Assembly: GCF_048773025.1 (NCBI RefSeq)
Contig: NC_133546.1
Span: 14,526,001 to 14,590,000, forward strand
Length of the DNA: 64,000 nt
Direction: 5' to 3'
DNA from: Camelus bactrianus
Taxonomy: Eukaryota; Chordata; Mammalia; Artiodactyla; Camelidae
Both the position numbers and the translations under genes were made by a program. The notes beneath the pieces are model-generated. The model did no database searches, had not been told where the DNA came from, and worked only from the letters and a program-made list of their open reading frames with translations. Positions 59,034-64,000 of the stretch are shown here, piece after piece; within the stretch, counting starts at the first letter, position 1; each line of letters starts with the position of its first letter.

Positions 59034-60729
59034 GCATTTCACTTGTTCTGTTTACGGAAAGCCTTCAATACCATCTCAAATGTCAAGTCCTGAGAGACAC
59101 TTCTTACCATTATCTTCATGAGTCACCTCCTCTTCTGCCGTGGCATCAAATCACAAAGAATAAATAAATCTTTTTCCTTTATCTGTCCCTTGGGCACAGC
59201 AGGTCCTGAACACCTTGCTCTAGAATGTTGCATCAAGAGTTCTAAACATCAAAATAAAAAATAAGAGGAAATCCCCATCCTGTGACTCTAGTCCCTTTGG
59301 TCCACGGGGGCTGGTTACCTCTTTTGCTGATACGAAGAGTAAATGACTACAGAATGGGGAGAAGACCGCCGTGTGAGACAACCACGAGCACAAGACTTCT
59401 GAAGACAGTACAGTCTCCTGTGCAGAGAAGTCGCTCCCATCTGAACTGCACACCGAGGGGGCAAGTTGGCTGTGAGTTCAGTTATACTCTCTGATGATGC
59501 AAAAAAAAAAAAAAAAAGTATTAAGTTTCACAAGCTGGTTGTACTCAAATATATTTTCTCAGTTTCAGATCCTTGTCTATTTTATTGAGTGGAACGTCTT
59601 GAACTGAAAGGATTCAAGAATAATGTTGCATTTCCTTGTCTCAGGAAACACTTTTTATGATAACTTGTCAGATTGTCTACGAACAAACTCACTTTTTTAG
59701 GCATTATTGATAAAGTCTTTTCTTCACGTGATATTTTATGCAAGAACACTTCAGATGTGTTATTAGATGTGACTGATTTTAACAAATCCTATTAGATTTG
59801 TATCAACTAGTTACATGTTATATTCATAGTCTTTCGTGAATCATCGCCTTTTTGTTTAAGAGATGGCCTATTTTGACCCTTTGTATAGGTACATTCCTAT
59901 TTTTGTGACAAAAGAACATTTAAAATTGTCCTGAACAGAAAAATAATGGCTATCAGAAATATGTTTTGTTTTAGTGTGAGTTACCGTTACTGTATTTGTT
60001 TATTTGAAGGTGGAAATTTAGCATTCAGTGCAGTTTTCAATAAAAAGTAATAAAAAAATCAAACAAGCAAAAGGCTGGATGAAAAAATATTTAGTCTTTC
60101 AAATGTGTGAATGAGGACTTCGGAATGACATACAATAAAAGTGGCCACCCAAATCCAAACCTCTCCACATTATCAGTAAATAGAGAGCAACAAAAGGGGC
60201 AAAGGAAACGTCTGTCTTCAGCAGGAGGAAGAGACTGAAAACACCTGAATCCATCTGACTCTTTAGCTATGAAGGACAATACAGGTAAAAATTGAATTGT
60301 GTCTGAGGTTTAAATGGTAGTAGTGTCTGAGTGTGAAAACTATTTTGGTGATTGCATTGTAATTATGTAGGAAAATACCCTGCTTGCATTTTTGCCTTCA
60401 CTTGGAACTAGAAATTCTGGTCTCAGTCCACCTAGCTTTTTCTAGCGAGCAGTTACTTGGTTCACAAAAGGTCTTGGGCTCCACTAGCATAGAAGATGCT
60501 TGAAAACATATCGTTGGTGACACCTACCGGTAACGGCTGTCTTCAGTCCCTTTCATTAAGCCAGGAGAGTTCTCCGGAAAGAAAATACTGAGTCTTTAAA
60601 GAAAAGAAGGAATGACTGTGAAATCGGGAGTGGAGACGGGGAACGAAAAGGGGCCAGAAGAACAGGGTGGAGAAAGGCTGAGCGGCACTAGGACCAAACT
60701 TCCCAATCAAGAAACTGACAAGGGCAAGC
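59034..60729. other. Intergenic flank of the ULBP-like gene, no gene seen
   Basis: 59035-59165 has L2-like words ('aatgtcaagtcctgagagacac'). An A17 run lies at 59501-59517. 59520-60500 is AT-rich unique DNA, and GC content rises towards the promoter at 60730. No MHC-I-like alpha domain is encoded here. Confidence 0.45.
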
Positions 60730-60873
60730 GAGGGAGCGCTCACCCCTTACATAGGACGTGACACAGGACGTTGACGAGCGTGGGTGGGCGGTGCCTGGGA
60801 CGCCGGGCGATCTTAAGCTATTAAACGGAGATTCACCGCTCCCGGCACAGTTGCGTCTCTCCAGAGGCTAGCG
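60730..60873 (+). promoter_or_regulatory. Core promoter / 5' UTR of the ULBP-like gene
   Basis: CpG-bearing region directly upstream of the exon: a TGACG half-CRE at 60772-60776, a GC box GGGCGG at 60786-60791 and a TATA-like TATTAAA at 60819-60825, about 50 bp before the ATG. GC-box and CRE-type control is known for human ULBP1, so the layout fits, but the sites are short and the TSS is not mapped. Confidence 0.5.
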
Positions 60874-60949
60874 ATGGTGCGGACCAGTGGCTCCAAGACC
60901 AGTTTTCGCTTCCTGCGTCTACTACTCTCAGTTTACATGGTGTACAGCG
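60874..60949 (+). CDS. Exon 1 (leader peptide) of a ULBP/RAET1-like NKG2D ligand
   Basis: 25 codons plus one base, MVRTSGSKTSFRFLRLLLSV then YMVYS, followed by the strong donor G|GTAAGT. The ATG has a good Kozak context (G at -3 and +4). The peptide has basic residues followed by a hydrophobic LRLLLSVYMVY core, as in a signal peptide, and resembles the RAET1E leader in style (M-R-x-S...LLL). The phase-1 exit is standard for exon 1 of MHC class I-like genes, which include the ULBP/RAET1 ligands that bind NKG2D on NK and T cells. In human, ULBP3 is the divergent neighbour of PPP1R14C, the same arrangement as here. Exon 2 (alpha-1 domain) is not in the remaining 3 kb. Which family member this is cannot be said, and a non-functional copy cannot be excluded. 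Confidence 0.6.
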
Positions 60950-61559
60950 GTAAGTTTGTGAGGTCGGGCGAGGCGGGGGGCATCTGCAGAAGGTGAAGGG
61001 ATTCGGGGGGGTTGGGGGGCAGGAGATGTCTCGCTACGGGGGAGGAAGTTTGCCGGGGTGGGTTTCTGCGGGAGTTACCGAAACTTCTTGCTGGATGGGT
61101 GCCGTCCAATCTTCTTCCCCGAGGAGCAAAGAGGCTCCTCCGTGGCTTCCCGGGGACCAGTTGCCGCCCTCCGAGCCAGAAAAGGGGCGGTTTGGGAGAA
61201 GAAGTAAAGCCGGGAGTGTGAGGTGGAGCGAGGAGAAGAGGAAGAGAGCGCGCGGCAGGAAAGTCTGCGCAGCCATGCAGCCCTGCAGCCCTCAGTCCCC
61301 AGCCCCCAGCCCGCCCCTCGCGAAACCCCAGCCCGGGAGCTGGGCGGGGCAAACAGGAGGCGTTCCCCCAGGGACGCGACCCAGAACACCGGCAAAAGCA
61401 GCCACCCCTGATCTGCTCGCACAGACCCTTCTGGTCCCTGCTGCTCTCTGTCCTTGAGTCATCCCAGGGGTAAATTTAAGACGCATCCCCAAAGAGACGC
61501 TAAATTTTTTTTTTTTAACAGAGACGCAATTCTTAACCACTTGTGAGTCAATTAGTTCC

Positions 61560-62040
61560 TCCCAGGAAGCTCATACTGTAACTGTTTGAAGCTACTACAT
61601 GATTTAAGTTCTGCTCACCGCTGGAAAGGTCCACGAGTGGTGGCAGAAAAGGAAAAGTTGGTTTATTAAGGAGGCCTGTACCTTGGGAAGATGGTGAACT
61701 AATGTCCTAAGACTGTCTCCAAGTTGCCAGATGAGGAGATGATTTTAAAGGCAGTGCCAGGGACGGGGCTAAAGTGTGCGCCCTCAGCTTGTGCACAGCT
61801 CTCCGGTTGGTTGGCATCAAGGTGAAGTTTCAAGCATCACGCCATCTTATGTTTTCAACCAGTCCAGGGGTCTATGAGCTTGCATTCAGCAGTTTTATCC
61901 GGTGGGGGTTGGCTTCCGGGACATGTAATTTGGGAATGTGGATCAGATCTTTATATCTTTCAGAAACTCGGAATTCAGTGACACTGCTATGTGGCTAGTC
62001 GATAATCTAAATTGTTATCACTTTCCCAGCCCAACAAGTA
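61560..62040 (-). mobile_element. Probable LTR fragment, ERV2-like, minus strand
   Basis: 'ggtttattaaggaggcctgtaccttgggaagatggtg' (a reversed AATAAACC), 'gttgccagatgaggagatgattttaaaggcagtgccagggacgggg' and a GC-mixed body look like a reversed artiodactyl ERV2-type LTR fossil. Ends and duplication are not resolved. Present only in module B. Confidence 0.45.
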
Positions 62041-62069
62041 TTCTTAGTTTCTCCATCTTTACATATATT

Positions 62070-62205
62070 AATCTTTAATTGGGGGGGGGTATAGTTAGGG
62101 GTTTTAAATTATTTATTTATTTAAAATGGAGAGACTGAGGATTGAACACAAGACCTTGTGCATGCCAAGCACCTGCTCAGCCACTGAGCTATACCCTCCT
62201 CCCCA
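62070..62205 (-). mobile_element. Camelid tRNA-Ala-derived SINE, minus strand
   Basis: G9 run and 'tatagttaggggttttaaattatttattta', then 'gaggattgaacacaagaccttgtgcatgccaagcacctgctcagccactgagctataccctcctcc' as the reversed tRNA half. It sits in intron 1 of the ULBP-like gene and is absent from module A. Confidence 0.9.
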
Positions 62206-62663
62206 TCATTAACTCTTGAACCAGACTTTTGAGACTCACAGGAGGCCTGGTAGAGGCCTTTAAAGCTTTTCTACAAACACTGGACAGGCAGGGGATATGG
62301 TGGGCTGGGTGTCTGTCCTGAGAAGGCCCCACAGGGTCCTGCTTGGTTATAACACTATTCATTAACCATCTCTCCACCGTCCCAAGGAGCCCAGTGCCTC
62401 CAACACCTTCCAATCTGTGAAGGGATTCTAATCACACCTTCTACCAGCTGGCACCTTACCCCTTACCTGAGGACACATCCAAGCAAAAGCCTGGGAACCC
62501 GGCCCACGGTTCCTGAAGGAGGAGGGATGGGAAGCACAGGTTCCCAGCGTCTGACCCAGGCAGTGAGGGTGAAGACGGGTGCTCCCTCTTCTACCCTTTG
62601 GTCCCAGATTCATATTGTCTAAGGACTGGGGAGTCAGCATCCTGTAATGGTTATTGATTAAGA

Positions 62664-62842
62664 CAGGAGTTGGCAAACTTTTTCTAAAGAAGGCAGAGAA
62701 TAAACATGTTTGTCTTTACAGGCCATGTGGTATCTGTCTCTGTGCACCAGGGGCCTCCACCTTTGTAGGACAAAAGCAGCCAAAAACAATATGCAAACCA
62801 ACGGGGAATCAGATTTGCCCACTGCCCTGGTTTTGCGACCCC
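62664..62842 (+). mobile_element. hAT-type fragment inside module B
   Basis: 'caggagttggcaaactttttctaaag', 'tgtttgtctttacaggccatgtggtatctgtctctg', ending 'ggttttgcgacccc': a short nonautonomous hAT element with near-complete ends. Confidence 0.75.
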
Positions 62843-63494
62843 AGTATTGGGTGCCCCAGCCCCGAGGGAATCATCCAAGGGGTGCCTTACCTGTGTCTTT
62901 TATAACCAGGACCTTGCCCTGTCCCGACTGTGGCTTCTGGGTGCCGTGAATGTGATAGGAGCGTGGGTCCTGCAGATATGGGCTAATTCTACCCCTCCTT
63001 TGCTATAGAGTGGCTCCTTGGTCCAAGGTACCATAGGAACACTCGTGAAGCCATAGGTGTGAGGATAGCGTGAGTGGTCCTGTGACATTCCTGGTGTTGG
63101 GTCTCGACCACCCAGTGGAGCAGCGTGTTTGATCCCTGTGTCCCTGCTCATGCCAAAGCAGATAATCACTTCTATCTTACGACAACTGGCCTCTCTGATT
63201 AGTGGGTTGATGAGCCCAATTCATGATGGGCAACTCTGACATTCCATGGCCAGAGGTTTCATCTCCACCAGGCCCAAGGACCATACCAGGAGATACTTTT
63301 AGATGGTGTGGGTTTCCCCATGCAAACGGCATGGCCTTGCTTCAGAACACTAGGGATCTGTGTTGTGAGCCTCCAAGTAGAAATGCCATGTACTGCGCAT
63401 AGCACCTTTCCGACCACAGGTACCTCTAATAGCATGCGTTCTACTGGGTCCTCTGCCCAGGAAGCAGGTCCAGTCGCACACTATTCACGTAGTG

Positions 63495-63597
63495 TCTGTG
63501 ACTGCTTGTGTGCTACAACGGTAGCTGCAACAGAGACCCATGGTCTGCAATGCCTGAAATATTTACTACGTTCCATTACAGAAAACCTACGGGCCAC
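63495..63597 (-). mobile_element. Second hAT-type fragment, inverted, in module B
   Basis: 'gcaacagagacccatggtctgcaatgcctgaaatatttactacgttccattacagaaaacc' is the reverse complement of the left half of the same hAT type. Module A has the matching piece at about 58832-58930. Confidence 0.65.
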
Positions 63598-64000
63598 ACT
63601 GGCAATTAAATGGAGATAGGGTAGGGACCACAGCCCTGCATCCTTACAGAGGTTATAGGCTGGTACTCACTTCTGTCATTTCCTCCAGACAATGATATTG
63701 TTTTCCATGTGCAACTTGAGGGGTGGCGAGGCAGTGTGAGAAGCCTGAATTTGGAAATCACTACTATAGTAGTCCTCACCCACAGTAATATACTAACTAC
63801 AAAGATTTTCTGTTCATGTTACAACTCCAGGGCTTGTGAAATGACTGCTGTGTAGATCTGTGGACCCTGTGGCAACACTGTAAGCGGGACTGGAGACAGA
63901 TGTCTAGTCAGTACCTGGCCCTTCATACATCACCTCAATAACAGGAGGGCCATAATGATGCTTCAGGTCCCTGGGCAGGGCATCAGTCACACACTGGGTC

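Larger units (their letters stand above)
61150..63700 (+). repeat. Duplicated module, right copy (B)
   Basis: Partner of 57360-59010 in direct orientation. It is about 0.9 kb longer, largely because of the LTR-like piece and the SINE at 61.56-62.21 kb, which are absent from A. It starts within the GC-rich 5' part of intron 1, 200 bp after exon 1, so the duplicated unit includes gene-linked DNA and not only repeats. Confidence 0.75.
60950..64000 (+). other. Intron 1 of the ULBP-like gene (partial)
   Basis: Begins GTAAGT. The first ~500 bases are a CpG island tail. Then follow a probable LTR (61560-62040), a camelid SINE (62070-62205) and the duplicated module body (62330-63700). I searched for a Cys-Tyr-Asp-Phe type alpha-1 start preceded by an acceptor and found none. 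Confidence 0.5.

Noticed and set aside
60993-61457. 154-codon plus-strand frame just after the leader exon
   Set aside because: It lies in the GC-rich start of intron 1, in a different reading context from the leader, and has no MHC-I-like features.
61450-64000. Alpha-1 domain exon of the ULBP-like gene within the window
   Set aside because: I looked for the typical Cys-x-(Tyr/Phe)-(Asp/Asn)-Phe start after an acceptor and found none; the exon is presumably to the right of the window.
1-64000. Retroviral gag, pol or env regions between the LTRs
   Set aside because: Every LTR recognised appears alone or too far from a partner of its own family, and no internal viral coding sequence was recognised.
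1-64000. CRISPR arrays, operons or bacterial features
   Set aside because: The sequence is clearly mammalian; the only regular repeats are microsatellites and a 22-bp minisatellite.

Overview
The window looks like camelid nuclear DNA (camel, alpaca or llama kind). The base for this is a set of tRNA-Ala-derived SINEs with intact A and B boxes, of the type known from camelids (10.56, 11.08, 20.29, 35.90, 38.37 and 62.07 kb), together with mammalian MIR, L2, L1 and LTR repeats and vertebrate-style split genes. About 97% of the window is intergenic or intronic. Only two short host coding exons can be supported.

Left edge: exon 1 of PPP1R14C (KEPI, a PP1 inhibitor) lies on the minus strand at 1299-1613. 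Intron 1 runs off the left edge, and a CpG island with a 22-bp minisatellite lies upstream. Right edge: a plus-strand first coding exon at 60874-60949 encodes a signal-peptide-like sequence and ends in phase 1 at a strong splice donor. In human 6q25.1 the gene divergent from PPP1R14C is ULBP3, of the RAET1/ULBP family of NKG2D ligands. Position, orientation, leader-like sequence and splice phase therefore make this exon a good ULBP/RAET1 candidate. The two genes are head to head with about 59 kb between their start codons. If this is right, the window spans the edge of an immune-ligand cluster.

Between them (2.3-60.7 kb) the DNA is a graveyard of mobile elements. It holds L1 3' ends in both directions, old L2 and MIR pieces, hAT-type fragments, and solo LTRs of several retroviral classes. 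Two LTRs are bounded precisely by target-site duplications: 20454-20974 with 4 bp, and 55049-55649 with 6 bp inside an L1. No retroviral internal coding region was recognised. Several unique stretches (10.27-10.46, 45.94-46.43 and 54.1-54.6 kb) could be regulatory, but this rests on motif content only.

The most interesting structure is at the right: two direct copies of a 1.6-2.6 kb module, at about 57.36-59.01 and 61.15-63.70 kb. The right copy is the start of intron 1 of the ULBP-like gene. The left copy has the same GC-rich beginning and the same internal repeats, but no exon 1 can be seen in front of it; an older repeat occupies that place. This suggests a tandem duplication at the edge of the ligand cluster, of which one copy is a relic.
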